DNA from: an uncultured Roseburia sp.
Lineage (GTDB): Bacteria; Bacillota; Clostridia; Lachnospirales; Lachnospiraceae
Length of the DNA stretch: 11,450 bases
Assembly (NCBI GenBank): GCA_946055175.1
Contig: CAMGET010000015.1
Span: 1 to 11,450, forward strand
Direction: 5' to 3'
Positions 1 to 7,644 of this stretch are shown here, one piece after another. The translations under genes were made by a program, and so were the position numbers. The notes under the pieces were generated by a model. It did no database searches. It was not told where the DNA came from and worked only from the letters and a program-made list of their open reading frames with translations. The stretch's first letter is position 1, and every line of letters starts with the position of its first letter.

Positions 1-1656
1 AATGCTATGGTATAAATTAGGAGGATTGTAATTATTCATACTCTTTTCAATCGTAATATCCTGTGTTGTTGCCTCTGATACCTTAAGGGTAGTTGGAGAA
101 ACCAGTTCATAATCATTGATTCCTGAGATTTCTACTGCATATTCAATATTTGTTTCTAATTCTGCAGACCAAGTTGTTCCATTAATCGTTACTGTTGGAA
201 CATAAATTTCATCTGCTTTTAACGCAATTGTTAATTTCTCTGCTGTAGCCGCATCAATTCCCTGAAGTGTACCACTTACTTTTGCAAGGTTTACTGCTGC
301 GACTGTCACATCAAACTGTTTACTTTTGCCCTCGCCTGCAGCAAGTGTTAATTCATCTGCACTTGTAATTACATATCCGTTTGCATTTTTTAATGCCACT
401 TCATATGTATATGCTTCGTTTAATTTCACCGCATATATTCCATTTGAAACATCTGCCTCTGTCACAACACCTGTTGCTGTGTTTGTAAATGTTACTGCAT
501 AAGCATTTACCAAGCTCTCCGGTGCGCTGACAGAACCTGTTATTTCAACGAGCTGTGTATGCTGCACGTATGCTCTGAGTAACACTAATTTTTCTTTTGT
601 TGTATACAGTTTGTAGCTTCCGGTTTCTGGTGCGTAGAAAGTAAGTAAGGTTCCTGCCTCTGTCGCATCATAAATTCCCGTCTGCTTTTCTCCACTTGGA
701 CTTTCAAATACATACTCTGCTTCTGTTCCGTTTGAGCTTACTGCAAATGTAAAAATGTCACCTGCAGTTGCATACATTTCAACATAAACATCTGAAGTTG
801 CTGATTTGTTTGAATAAATAAATCCATTGTAGGTAGTGCCGCCAAATGCTTTATTCTTCTCATCATATCGAGTAAGATTTGTATTTGTGGTTCTTAATCT
901 GTGCGTAGCCGAGTAACCGCCGTCATGAAATCCAAACAACGTATTTCCTGCATCATCCTTTACCGCAAATGTCGCAAGATTTACCCCGCTTGTACCGGCT
1001 TCAACCCCTGTATACCAGCTGTTAATAATATCTTCAGACAACTTATTTACATAATTAGAAGAATCTAACTGCTCTGCTCCCAAATCCCAAACATCAATCT
1101 TCCCTGCTTCTGAAGACGGAATAACACTATTTGTCGCAGTTGGGTCCGTTTCCTCTGTCTCTGTTTCCTCCGTTTCTGTTACAGAAATAGAGTTAATATA
1201 ACTTCCACCAAGGACATTTATCACAACTGTCCCTGCTTCTCCTGTGTAATCATAGCTGTAAGAATCAATTTGGCTTGTAGAACCGGTATGAACAGCTACA
1301 CTATCCGCCTTCTCATCCGGAAACTGATAGGAATACTCATAACAGGACTCTACTGTTACAGTACAGTTTCCTTCTACAGGTACCGAAATGGTTCCTTGTC
1401 CCATATAAAGGTATGTGTTATTATGGCTCTTTCCATTTGTGAAGCTTAAACCATCATATGTATAACTTCCAAATTCTGCATAATCGCCACTTGTGAATGA
1501 TGCATCCGAAAACACCCACTCTTTTTCACTTACACTTTGTGTGTCATCAGCCGGTTCTGCATTAACCGTTGCTGTTGATAAGCTGGTTAAAACCATTGCC
1601 AATGCTAAGAATCCTGCAAGAACTCGTCTTGCTCTTTTTCCCAATTTTAAGTGCAT
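1..1656 (-). CDS. Secreted modular surface protein, probable pectin/polysaccharide-active enzyme (N-terminal 552 residues; continues past window)
   Basis: An open frame runs without a stop from ATG at 1656 to the window edge, so the C-terminus, and any catalytic domain, is outside. The start is set by GGGAGGAG at 1672-1665, 8 nt upstream; an in-frame ATG 18 nt earlier has no site of its own. Residues 1-33 form a signal peptide (KRARR, hydrophobic core, cleavage near TVNA/EPADD). Residues about 45-155 form a beta-rich module (DGLSFTNG, YLYMGQGTISVPV, GNCTVTV). An acidic Thr/Glu linker spans about 157-171. A second beta module at about 183-365 carries DVWDLGAEQLD, INSWY and HRLRTTN. Two carboxypeptidase-regulatory-like beta-sandwich repeats follow (about 371-455 and 457-540). 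From memory, this module order resembles large Lachnospiraceae pectinesterases and pectate lyases; no catalytic residues are visible, so the activity is inference. The upstream cre-like site fits a carbon-regulated secreted enzyme. An adhesin is the main alternative. Confidence 0.85.
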   Translation of the reverse strand, partial: MHLKLGKRARRVLAGFLALAMVLTSLSTATVNAEPADDTQSVSEKEWVFSDASFTSGDYAEFGSYTYDGLSFTNGKSHNNTYLYMGQGTISVPVEGNCTVTVESCYEYSYQFPDEKADSVAVHTGSTSQIDSYSYDYTGEAGTVVINVLGGSYINSISVTETEETETEETDPTATNSVIPSSEAGKIDVWDLGAEQLDSSNYVNKLSEDIINSWYTGVEAGTSGVNLATFAVKDDAGNTLFGFHDGGYSATHRLRTTNTNLTRYDEKNKAFGGTTYNGFIYSNKSATSDVYVEMYATAGDIFTFAVSSNGTEAEYVFESPSGEKQTGIYDATEAGTLLTFYAPETGSYKLYTTKEKLVLLRAYVQHTQLVEITGSVSAPESLVNAYAVTFTNTATGVVTEADVSNGIYAVKLNEAYTYEVALKNANGYVITSADELTLAAGEGKSKQFDVTVAAVNLAKVSGTLQGIDAATAEKLTIALKADEIYVPTVTINGTTWSAELETNIEYAVEISGINDYELVSPTTLKVSEATTQDITIEKSMNNYNPPNLYHSI

Positions 1657-1664
1657 ATCCCATG

Positions 1665-1672
1665 CTCCTCCC
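1665..1672 (-). promoter_or_regulatory. Ribosome binding site of the secreted modular protein
   Basis: GGGAGGAG lies 8 nt before ATG 1656. It decides between two in-frame ATGs (1674 and 1656) in favour of the downstream one, because the upstream ATG overlaps the site itself. Confidence 0.8.
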
Positions 1673-1690
1673 ATAATTTTTGCAAGTCGT

Positions 1691-1704
1691 TGTAAGCGCT
1701 TACA
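1691..1704. promoter_or_regulatory. cre-like operator (CcpA or LacI-family), perfect 14-bp palindrome
   Basis: TGTAAGCGCTTACA is its own reverse complement and has the central CG plus flanking TGTAA/TTACA of catabolite-responsive elements. It lies 35 bp upstream of the secreted protein's start codon. A weak -10-like TAAATG overlaps its upstream edge on the minus strand, so binding could either block initiation or act as a roadblock to a transcript started further upstream. Which LacI-family protein binds cannot be told from the window. Confidence 0.7.
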
Positions 1705-1712
1705 TTTAGTTT

Positions 1713-1751
1713 AAAAAACAATTGCTGTCACCTATTTCTAAGTGCCAGCAA
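1713..1751 (-). terminator. Terminator-like hairpin upstream of the secreted protein gene
   Basis: Read on the minus strand, TTGCTGGCAC pairs with GTGACAGCAA (9 of 10 positions) around a 10-nt loop and is followed directly by TTGTTTTTT. It lies about 57 nt before the start codon and more than 200 nt after the dnaB terminator. It therefore ends either a short separate transcript or a leader of the downstream gene (attenuator). Confidence 0.55.
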
Positions 1752-1820
1752 CATAACTTTCGGGAAATTTGCCATTTCCCTATCACCTAAGTTCATATTA
1801 TCAGAATATTTTGACGGTGA
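1713..1820 (-). ncRNA. Candidate structured RNA or 5' leader (unassigned)
   Basis: Three further pairings precede the terminator-like hairpin on the minus strand: TCACC/GGTGA (1816-1820 with 1783-1787), enclosing ATATT/AATAT (1805-1809 with 1795-1799), and GGGAAAT/ATTTCCC with a 5-nt loop (1774-1780 with 1762-1768). A possible promoter lies upstream: TTGTTA at 1899-1904, 18 bp, GATAAA at 1875-1880. No known riboswitch core was recognised. A 79-codon frame (TTG 1967 to stop 1728) crosses the region but starts inside the dnaB terminator and has no ribosome binding site, so it is not called. The rest of the gap, 1821-1954, shows nothing else. Confidence 0.3.
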
Positions 1821-1954
1821 AAATCGTTCTAAGGTACTATTTTTGTCATGAAACATGCCTTTGAATGTAAAAGTTTTATCCACACTTTTGTGCATATTTA
1901 ACAACCACCGCTTTAATGCGTTGAAATCGCTTTCATTTTCCTCTCTTTTCGCAC

Positions 1955-1996
1955 AAAAAAAGAGCAAATACGCTCATTTAAACATATTTGCTCTTT
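1955..1996 (-). terminator. Rho-independent terminator after dnaB
   Basis: Minus-strand AAAGAGCAAATA (1996-1985) pairs perfectly with TATTTGCTCTTT (1970-1959) around a 14-nt loop, and the T-run continues to 1955. It begins 5 nt after the dnaB stop and ends the gdpP-rplI-dnaB unit. Confidence 0.9.
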
Positions 1997-2000
1997 CCTA

Positions 2001-3338
2001 CTATTCTTTCTCCAAATTTGCAAATTTCGTGTACTGTGGCAACCATGCCAGTTTCACAGTTCCGATTGGACCGTTTCTTTGTTTTGCGATAATGATTTCC
2101 GAAATACCTTTTTCTTCCGAATCATGATTATAATAGTCATCACGATAAATAAACATAACCACGTCGGCATCCTGCTCAATGGCTCCGGATTCTCGAAGGT
2201 CCGAAAGCATCGGTCTGTGATCCGGTCTCTGCTCCACTGCTCGGGAAAGCTGTGATAATGCAATCACCGGAACAGACAGCTCTCTTGCAAGCCCCTTTAA
2301 CGCACGGGAAATATCTGAAATCTCCTGCTGTCTGGAATCCGAAGATTTTCCGGAACCCGACATCAACTGTAAGTAGTCGATGATAATTAATTTCAAATCA
2401 TGTTCCAGTTTATACTTACGGCATTTGCTACGCATCTCTGCAATGGAAATACCCGGTGTATCATCAATAATTAAGTGAGAATTACCAATTACTCCAGCAC
2501 CTTCAATCAGTTTCTCCCAGTCTGCATCGGAAAGATTTCCGGTACGCAATGCCTGTGCATCTACATGCGATTCCAAAGAAAACAGACGGTTCACCAACTG
2601 TTCCTTCGACATTTCTAACGAAAAAATCGCTGTGCACATATCTTCATGAAATGCTACATATTGAGCAATATTTAGTACAAACGCCGTCTTACCCATGGAA
2701 GGACGAGCTGCAATCAGGATTAAATCGGAAGGCTGCAGTCCGGCTGTACGATAATCCAGGTCCACAAACCCGGTTGGAATACCGGTAACATTGCCATCAC
2801 TTTTTGCGGAATTCTCAATCTTCTCTAAAGCATTCATAACAACCTTACGAATCGGCACAAAATCTCCCGATCCTCCGCGAGACTGCAACAACTCAAACAC
2901 CTTTTTTTCCGTGATATCCATGACTGTCTCAACGGATTCCTGCCCCGAATAACATTCATTTTCAATTTCCTGATTCAATTTTATCAGTTTACGGCGCATT
3001 GCATGATCTTTTACAATCTTTGCATAATACTTCACATTTGCTGAGGTAGGAACTGCATCAAGCAACTCCCGCACATATTCCAAACTCGTAATCTCAGCAG
3101 GTGCATCTTTCTCTTTTAGTTTATTCTGCAATGTAATCAAGTCTACCGGCAGACCTGCATTAAACAACTCCACCATGGTATCAAACAGCACACCATACTG
3201 CTGATGATAAAAATCTTCACTAATGAGTATTTCATTAGCCGCCATAATGGCATCTTTATCCATAATCATGGAGCCAATCACAGACTGTTCTGCCTCAAGA
3301 CTGTGTGGCATAATCCGCTTAATGAGCGTTTCTTCCAT
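2001..3338 (-). CDS. dnaB: Replicative DNA helicase DnaB
   Basis: Hexameric 5'-3' helicase that unwinds DNA at the replication fork and contacts primase (called DnaC in Bacillus). At 445 residues it has the normal family length. The N-terminal helical domain covers about 8-110 (HSLEAEQSVIGSM), followed by a linker to about 175 and the RecA-like C-terminal domain. Walker A is ARPSMGKTA (211-219), the glutamate motif FSLEMS (239-244), and Walker B LIIIDYLQLM (317-326). Further motifs are LSQLSRAVEQR (361-371), LSDLRESGAIEQDAD (378-392) and the arginine-finger motif KQRNGPIG (419-426). The start ATG 3338 has AAGGAGG 7 nt upstream. It is the last gene after gdpP and rplI, 51 nt from rplI, an order common in Firmicutes. 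No intein is present. Confidence 0.97.
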   Translation of the reverse strand: MEETLIKRIMPHSLEAEQSVIGSMIMDKDAIMAANEILISEDFYHQQYGVLFDTMVELFNAGLPVDLITLQNKLKEKDAPAEITSLEYVRELLDAVPTSANVKYYAKIVKDHAMRRKLIKLNQEIENECYSGQESVETVMDITEKKVFELLQSRGGSGDFVPIRKVVMNALEKIENSAKSDGNVTGIPTGFVDLDYRTAGLQPSDLILIAARPSMGKTAFVLNIAQYVAFHEDMCTAIFSLEMSKEQLVNRLFSLESHVDAQALRTGNLSDADWEKLIEGAGVIGNSHLIIDDTPGISIAEMRSKCRKYKLEHDLKLIIIDYLQLMSGSGKSSDSRQQEISDISRALKGLARELSVPVIALSQLSRAVEQRPDHRPMLSDLRESGAIEQDADVVMFIYRDDYYNHDSEEKGISEIIIAKQRNGPIGTVKLAWLPQYTKFANLEKE

Positions 3339-3363
3339 GACGTTCCTCCTTGTAACTTACTGC

Positions 3364-3382
3364 GCCGCAATATATTGCCGGC
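3364..3382 (-). other. Hairpin in the rplI-dnaB gap
   Basis: Minus-strand GCCGGCAATATATTGCGGC can fold as GCCG-CAA / TTG-CGGC with one bulged G and a TATA loop; its core GCAATATATTGC is a 12-bp palindrome. No U-run follows, so it is not a terminator. It could be an mRNA processing or stabilising element between the L9 and DnaB cistrons. Confidence 0.35.
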
Positions 3383-3389
3383 ATAAATT

Positions 3390-3836
3390 CTATTCTTCTA
3401 CTACATGAACGGTAAATTTACCGGTTACCTTTGGATGAAGCTTAATCGGGACTTCTGTCATTCCAAAAGAACGGATTGGTTCAGAAAGCTGCATCTTCTT
3501 TTTATCTAATTCCAGTCCCAGCTGTTCCTTCGCTGCAACCGCTATTTCCTTTGTGGATACGGAGCCAAAGGTTCTTCCGCCTTCGCCACCTTTCATTTTT
3601 ACAACAACTTTTTTCTCTTTTAACTCTTCGGCAAGAGCAAGGGCAGCCTCATAATTCTCCTGCGCCACCTTATCTGCATGCTGATTCTGCAGTTTCAAAT
3701 CATTCATATTTTTTGCATTTGCCTCTAATGCGAGTTTCTTTGGGAAAAGCGCATTTCTGGCATAGCCATCATTTACATTCACAACTTCACCCTTTTTTCC
3801 AAGGGCTTTTACATCCTGTAATAATATTACTTTCAT
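3390..3836 (-). CDS. rplI: 50S ribosomal protein L9
   Basis: L9 binds 23S rRNA near the L1 stalk and helps maintain reading-frame fidelity. The 148 residues match the family length. The N-terminal RNA-binding domain (1 to about 50) has the signature [19 protein letters not shown] and [14 protein letters not shown] long connecting helix covers about 42-75, and the C-terminal domain (about 82-148) contains [12 protein letters not shown] and [13 protein letters not shown]. Its ATG overlaps the gdpP stop codon (ATGA, 3836-3833), indicating translational coupling. The best Shine-Dalgarno, AAGGAG inside the gdpP 3' end, is about 13 nt from the ATG, longer than usual, which fits reinitiation by ribosomes finishing gdpP. 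Confidence 0.97.
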   Translation of the reverse strand: MKVILLQDVKALGKKGEVVNVNDGYARNALFPKKLALEANAKNMNDLKLQNQHADKVAQENYEAALALAEELKEKKVVVKMKGGEGGRTFGSVSTKEIAVAAKEQLGLELDKKKMQLSEPIRSFGMTEVPIKLHPKVTGKFTVHVVEE

Positions 3837-5887
3837 GATATTACAATATCTCCTTCTTCTATCATTTGATCAAGCGTATCCTGAAGCATTCGTTTTACCT
3901 GCATAACCGTCCGGTCTGCAAACTGTGCACCTGCCACGTTTAGATGACCGCCACCGCCCATTTTCTCCATAATGAGCTGTACATTTATTTCATCGATTGA
4001 ACGGGCACTGACATAAACTTTATTCTGATACTCTGTAATTACAAACGAAGCTTTAATACCAACTATATTCAAAAGCTCATTTGCCGCCTGCGCGCCAACC
4101 ACGGTTGGGCTCTCAACATTGTCTGCCGGACAGATAGAAATCGCAAATGCATTGCGATATACTTCTGCGTGACGCACTGCTTCCGCACGAGCCTTATAGG
4201 CTGCCATATCGTTTCGCAACATCTTTCTTACCCTTGTCACTTCCGCGCCTGCCCTCTTCAAATATGCAGCCGCTTCAAACGTACGTACCCCTGTCTTAGT
4301 ACTGAAATTATTGGTATCTATTAAAATACCGGCATAAATACAATCCGCTTCATCCGGTTCAAGCTGAATATCCTCTGCAAAATACTGCAAAACTTCGGCA
4401 ATCATTTCGCAGGCGCTGGATGCATAAGGCTCAATATAGGACAAAACCGGATTTTCGATTACTTCACTTCCCTGTCTGTGATGGTCAAATACACAAACTG
4501 TATTTGTCCGTTTTAATAATTCCGGACATTCCGTGTAACTTGGCCGGTTGGTATCCACAACCATAACCAGCGTATTACGATTAGTAATCGCAAGCGCCTC
4601 TTCACTATTGATAAACAAATCAGCAGGATAACCCTTTTCCGGCGTAAATAAATCTACCAATGGCCGCAGTGAAGTTGTCACTTCGTTGATTACAATTTGT
4701 GCCTTCTTGCCAAGTTCTCTGGCCGCACAGTAAACACCGATTGCTGCTCCAAGAGAGTCAACATCACTTATATTGTGTCCCATAATCACTACATGCTCGC
4801 GGCTCTCAATCGTTTCTCGCAGTGCATGTGCTTTCACTCTGGCTTTTACTCTTGTATTTCGCTCTACCTGTTTTGTCTTACCGCCATAGTAAGTGACCTC
4901 TTCGCCTTCTCTGACAACTACCTGATCTCCGCCTCGGCCAAGTGCAAGGTCAATGGACATACGGGCATATTCATAATTCTGATTATAGCTGACGCCCTCA
5001 GCTCCGATACCAATACTTAAAGTAACGGACATTTCATTTCCGACCTTTACGGTCTTAACATCTTCAATCAAACTGAATTTGTCTGCTTTAAGCTGCTCTA
5101 AACATTTATATTTGAATACAACAAAATATTTGTCTTTTTCTGTTTTACGAACCAATGCATCAATCTCAGAAAAATATTTATTTACTTTCCGGTCAATTAA
5201 TGCAATGAGCAGAGATCGTTTTACATCTTCGATACTCTCCAGTGCTTCTTCATAATTATCAATATAGATCAGTCCGGCCACCATTTTCTGCTCTTTGTTT
5301 TCACGAATATAGTGGTTTAGTTCTGTCTCGTCGAACAAATAGACTGCCGTCAGATAATCCGTATTATTCTCTGCTTCAATCACTTCATTTTCCTCTGCAA
5401 TCTCTGAGAAAAAAATACGGCGCATTGATATACGATAATTCCTCTCTTCGTACACCATGTTCATAGAATTAATTGCCGTTGTCTTTTGAAGGACTTCTTT
5501 TGTAAGCGTCGGGAACAGTGCTGCTATGGATTTATGATAGTCCTTATCTGCGCCTGTCATCTTTTGAAACTGCTCATTACACCATAAAACCTTACCATTA
5601 TAATCTACCAGAGCATAGGGTATTTCATGCTCGTAGAGCAGTTGCTTTTGTACCGTTCCATACTGTGTTGCAAAACTAATCAATTCGTGAGCAAGCCTTG
5701 GCTTATAATGCCGGTAGAACAAGAGCAGTACAACAAAATATATAATAACAAAGCCTGTAAACATGGCTCCTATACTGACGTCCTTCATATACACTGCCAC
5801 ATTAAACAATACTAATAAACCAGTTAACATCATTGGCAGATAAATATAATTCTTAAGCTTACCTTTAATTTTTATGGAAGACTTCAT
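3833..5887 (-). CDS. gdpP: Cyclic-di-AMP phosphodiesterase GdpP (YybT family)
   Basis: Membrane-anchored DHH/DHHA1 enzyme that hydrolyses c-di-AMP to pApA, tuning potassium/osmotic balance and cell-wall homeostasis. The 684 residues fit the family. Two transmembrane helices lie at about 17-34 and 38-57, a degenerate PAS domain at about 80-190 ([17 protein letters not shown]), and a degenerate GGDEF domain at about 200-330 ([14 protein letters not shown]). The DHH domain shows [13 protein letters not shown] (369-381; H371, D375, D377), VVDTN (D445), DHH (468-470) and ILIDT (D524). The DHHA1 motif [13 protein letters not shown] is at 644-656. All expected metal ligands are visible, so it should be active. 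TGGAGGTG precedes ATG 5887. It is the first gene of the gdpP-rplI-dnaB unit and overlaps rplI by 4 nt. Confidence 0.96.
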   Translation of the reverse strand: MKSSIKIKGKLKNYIYLPMMLTGLLVLFNVAVYMKDVSIGAMFTGFVIIYFVVLLLFYRHYKPRLAHELISFATQYGTVQKQLLYEHEIPYALVDYNGKVLWCNEQFQKMTGADKDYHKSIAALFPTLTKEVLQKTTAINSMNMVYEERNYRISMRRIFFSEIAEENEVIEAENNTDYLTAVYLFDETELNHYIRENKEQKMVAGLIYIDNYEEALESIEDVKRSLLIALIDRKVNKYFSEIDALVRKTEKDKYFVVFKYKCLEQLKADKFSLIEDVKTVKVGNEMSVTLSIGIGAEGVSYNQNYEYARMSIDLALGRGGDQVVVREGEEVTYYGGKTKQVERNTRVKARVKAHALRETIESREHVVIMGHNISDVDSLGAAIGVYCAARELGKKAQIVINEVTTSLRPLVDLFTPEKGYPADLFINSEEALAITNRNTLVMVVDTNRPSYTECPELLKRTNTVCVFDHHRQGSEVIENPVLSYIEPYASSACEMIAEVLQYFAEDIQLEPDEADCIYAGILIDTNNFSTKTGVRTFEAAAYLKRAGAEVTRVRKMLRNDMAAYKARAEAVRHAEVYRNAFAISICPADNVESPTVVGAQAANELLNIVGIKASFVITEYQNKVYVSARSIDEINVQLIMEKMGGGGHLNVAGAQFADRTVMQVKRMLQDTLDQMIEEGDIVIS

Positions 5888-5931
5888 CCCGCACCTCCAA
5901 GATAAAAATCAATAATGGGTATATATGCATT

Positions 5932-5960
5932 ATTATAGCATTTTACCGGTATAAGATAAA
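5932..5960 (-). promoter_or_regulatory. Promoter of gdpP-rplI-dnaB
   Basis: Minus-strand extended -10 TGCTATAAT (5940-5932) has a perfect TATAAT. A weak -35 TTTATC (5960-5955) lies 17 bp upstream; the TG extension probably compensates. A start near 5925 would give a leader of about 38 nt. An A/T-rich inverted repeat AATAATG/CATTATT (5934-5928 with 5917-5911) followed by ATTTTT lies just downstream and may form a weak hairpin. No convincing terminator separates this promoter from the preceding permease gene. Confidence 0.7.
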
Positions 5961-5977
5961 GCCTATTTTTTCACATC

Positions 5978-6799
5978 CTAATTTCCCGCACTTTCATAGA
6001 TGCTTATTCCCTTCTGAAAAACAGAATACGCAATACACCAGAATAGTCCTGCAATCAGGCATTCGATTCCAATCACTCCAACATTACTGCTACCGGCACC
6101 GAAAAAACCTCCCCTGCCCAAAAAGTAGCTGGCCGGAAGATATGCGACAAACGCAAAGGGAATTACCCATGTAATTAAAAAGCGAATGCCCTTTGCGTAC
6201 ATTTCAGTCGGATATTTTGCAAAATCAGCCATCTCATAAGCCACCTGTAAAAACGGTCCGCTTTTCTTAATCCAGAACGCAAAGGAGGCAAAAAACAATT
6301 TAATAGAGGTATAAATCAGTGCTCCCGCCAGAATCGACACAAAAAAGAGTCCAATATGTAATGCATCTGTTACAACAATCCCTTTCCTACAAGAGTGTAT
6401 GACCAAAATAGTCCCTACCAGCAATTCACCCAGTGCATCCGGCTGTAACTTTTCCGCTATCACCTGAAAAAATACATTCATGGGACGAAGCATATACCGG
6501 TCAAAATCACCATTAATCACAAGGCGCCATGCTACAAGCCAGATATTATCTGTGAATAAGTGGTCAATTCCTCTCGGAATCTGTGCAAAACCATAAATAA
6601 AAATCAACTGTTCCAAACTCCAGCCCTGTAAGAAGGGAATCTGCTCAAACACCAGATATAAAAACAAAATTCCTGTAACCTGTGTAAAAAAGAATCCAAA
6701 CAATCCCATCAGAAAATCAACTTTCGACTGCATGATTACCTTAAAAAACTGAACGATTAACACTCTGTATAATCGCAAATATCGTTTTATTGTCTTCAT
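5978..6799 (-). CDS. ABC-2 type transporter permease (DUF990-like)
   Basis: Membrane subunit of an ABC exporter with unknown substrate, 273 residues. Hydrophobic helices are visible at about 29-51, 62-75, 125-140, 147-176, 206-227 and 240-262. The features INGDFDRYMLRPMNVFFQ (95-112) and the C-terminal part FAKYPTEMY...GIRFLITWVIPFAFVAYLPASY are typical of the ABC2_membrane_6 / COG3694-type permease paired with a second permease of the same size. ATG 6799 follows the stop of the first permease by 14 nt, with GGTGGAG as ribosome binding site in the gap. It should heterodimerise with the product of 7632-6814. It is the last gene of the transporter unit. Confidence 0.85.
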   Translation of the reverse strand: MKTIKRYLRLYRVLIVQFFKVIMQSKVDFLMGLFGFFFTQVTGILFLYLVFEQIPFLQGWSLEQLIFIYGFAQIPRGIDHLFTDNIWLVAWRLVINGDFDRYMLRPMNVFFQVIAEKLQPDALGELLVGTILVIHSCRKGIVVTDALHIGLFFVSILAGALIYTSIKLFFASFAFWIKKSGPFLQVAYEMADFAKYPTEMYAKGIRFLITWVIPFAFVAYLPASYFLGRGGFFGAGSSNVGVIGIECLIAGLFWCIAYSVFQKGISIYESAGN

Positions 6800-6813
6800 T
6801 TTTCTCCACCTTA

Positions 6814-7632
6814 CTAACCGCCCAGCACAACCAGACGTGTTGTTACCTTTTTCCAGATAAGGCTACCCAGCAAATAGAGCAGAACCACCCATACAGCCTG
6901 CCTTGCCAGTACAAATCCCAATTCTGCCGTATTATATTTCCCAAGATAAATCATAACCGGTGTATACACCATAGATGAAAAAGGCAAAAAGTCAAATATC
7001 CTCTGAACACACTCCGGGAAAAAGCTTAAAGGAATCAACTCACCGGTCAGAAATCTTAGCAGGGCCTCCTTTACCATCAGCAAGCCAAATATATAATTTG
7101 TAAAGAACGCAATCATTCCCACGCAGAAATCAAATAACACAAAAATCAAAAAGCTCATGATACTGCTGATGAAATACAATAAGATGTTCCAAATACCTGT
7201 TACCTGCATGCCCAATACATTTACCTTGTAAAGTTCAAGTCCAATCCAGATAAATACTGATGGCACCAAAAACTGATACCCGGACCGCCCAAGCGCTCTC
7301 GAAATCAGGCTCAACCGATAATCCATCGGTTTTATCAGATTCATTGCCACGGTTCCCTTCACGACATCTTCGCTTACCCAGTCTGATATGGAGATGCAGA
7401 CGATAGAACGGGTTACATATACCATAAAAATATAGACAACCATTTCATTCCTTGTAAGCCCGCCAAGCATGACCTTGTCGGTACTTCCGTAAATTGCCAT
7501 CCACAAAAAGTAGGAAATAAACGAGCTGAACGTACTAATAAGAATAAATAAATAAAATGCTCCTCTGTAAGACAGCTGAGTTTTCAATTCGTTCAACGCA
7601 AAAGGGACATAGATTCGCAGTTTTCTTCTCAC
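6814..7632 (-). CDS. ABC-2 type transporter permease, first subunit
   Basis: A 272-residue membrane protein with about six hydrophobic stretches (about 25-47, 64-82, 119-136, 147-170, 171-187, 245-260). The cytosolic segment VVKGTVAMNLIKPMDYRL (90-107) matches the conserved loop of uncharacterised two-permease ABC exporters (COG4587 type). The start is GTG at 7632, preceded by AAGGGGGT at about 8 nt, and the gap to the ATPase stop is 12 nt, so translation is probably coupled. The substrate cannot be told; relatives are usually listed only as uncharacterised or multidrug-type exporters. Confidence 0.85.
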   Translation of the reverse strand: MRRKLRIYVPFALNELKTQLSYRGAFYLFILISTFSSFISYFLWMAIYGSTDKVMLGGLTRNEMVVYIFMVYVTRSIVCISISDWVSEDVVKGTVAMNLIKPMDYRLSLISRALGRSGYQFLVPSVFIWIGLELYKVNVLGMQVTGIWNILLYFISSIMSFLIFVLFDFCVGMIAFFTNYIFGLLMVKEALLRFLTGELIPLSFFPECVQRIFDFLPFSSMVYTPVMIYLGKYNTAELGFVLARQAVWVVLLYLLGSLIWKKVTTRLVVLGG

Positions 7633-7644
7633 AATACTACCCCC

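Noticed and set aside
1713..1870. c-di-GMP (GEMM) riboswitch
   Set aside because: The hairpin with a GGCAA loop looked similar at first, but the ACGCAAAGCC and GGTAGG core elements are missing.
1728..1967. 79-codon minus-strand frame in the gap between dnaB and the secreted protein gene
   Set aside because: It begins with TTG inside the dnaB terminator stem, has no ribosome binding site, ends inside another hairpin, and shows no recognisable family. The RNA structure explains the region better.
4697..5020. Plus-strand open frame opposite gdpP (and other plus-strand frames opposite genes)
   Set aside because: They lie antisense to well-supported conserved genes, have no ribosome binding sites, and their products look like no protein family.
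5911..5934. Terminator of the ABC exporter unit
   Set aside because: The AATAATG/CATTATT stem is only A/T-rich and lies downstream of the gdpP -10, so it would cut the gdpP leader; too weak to call.
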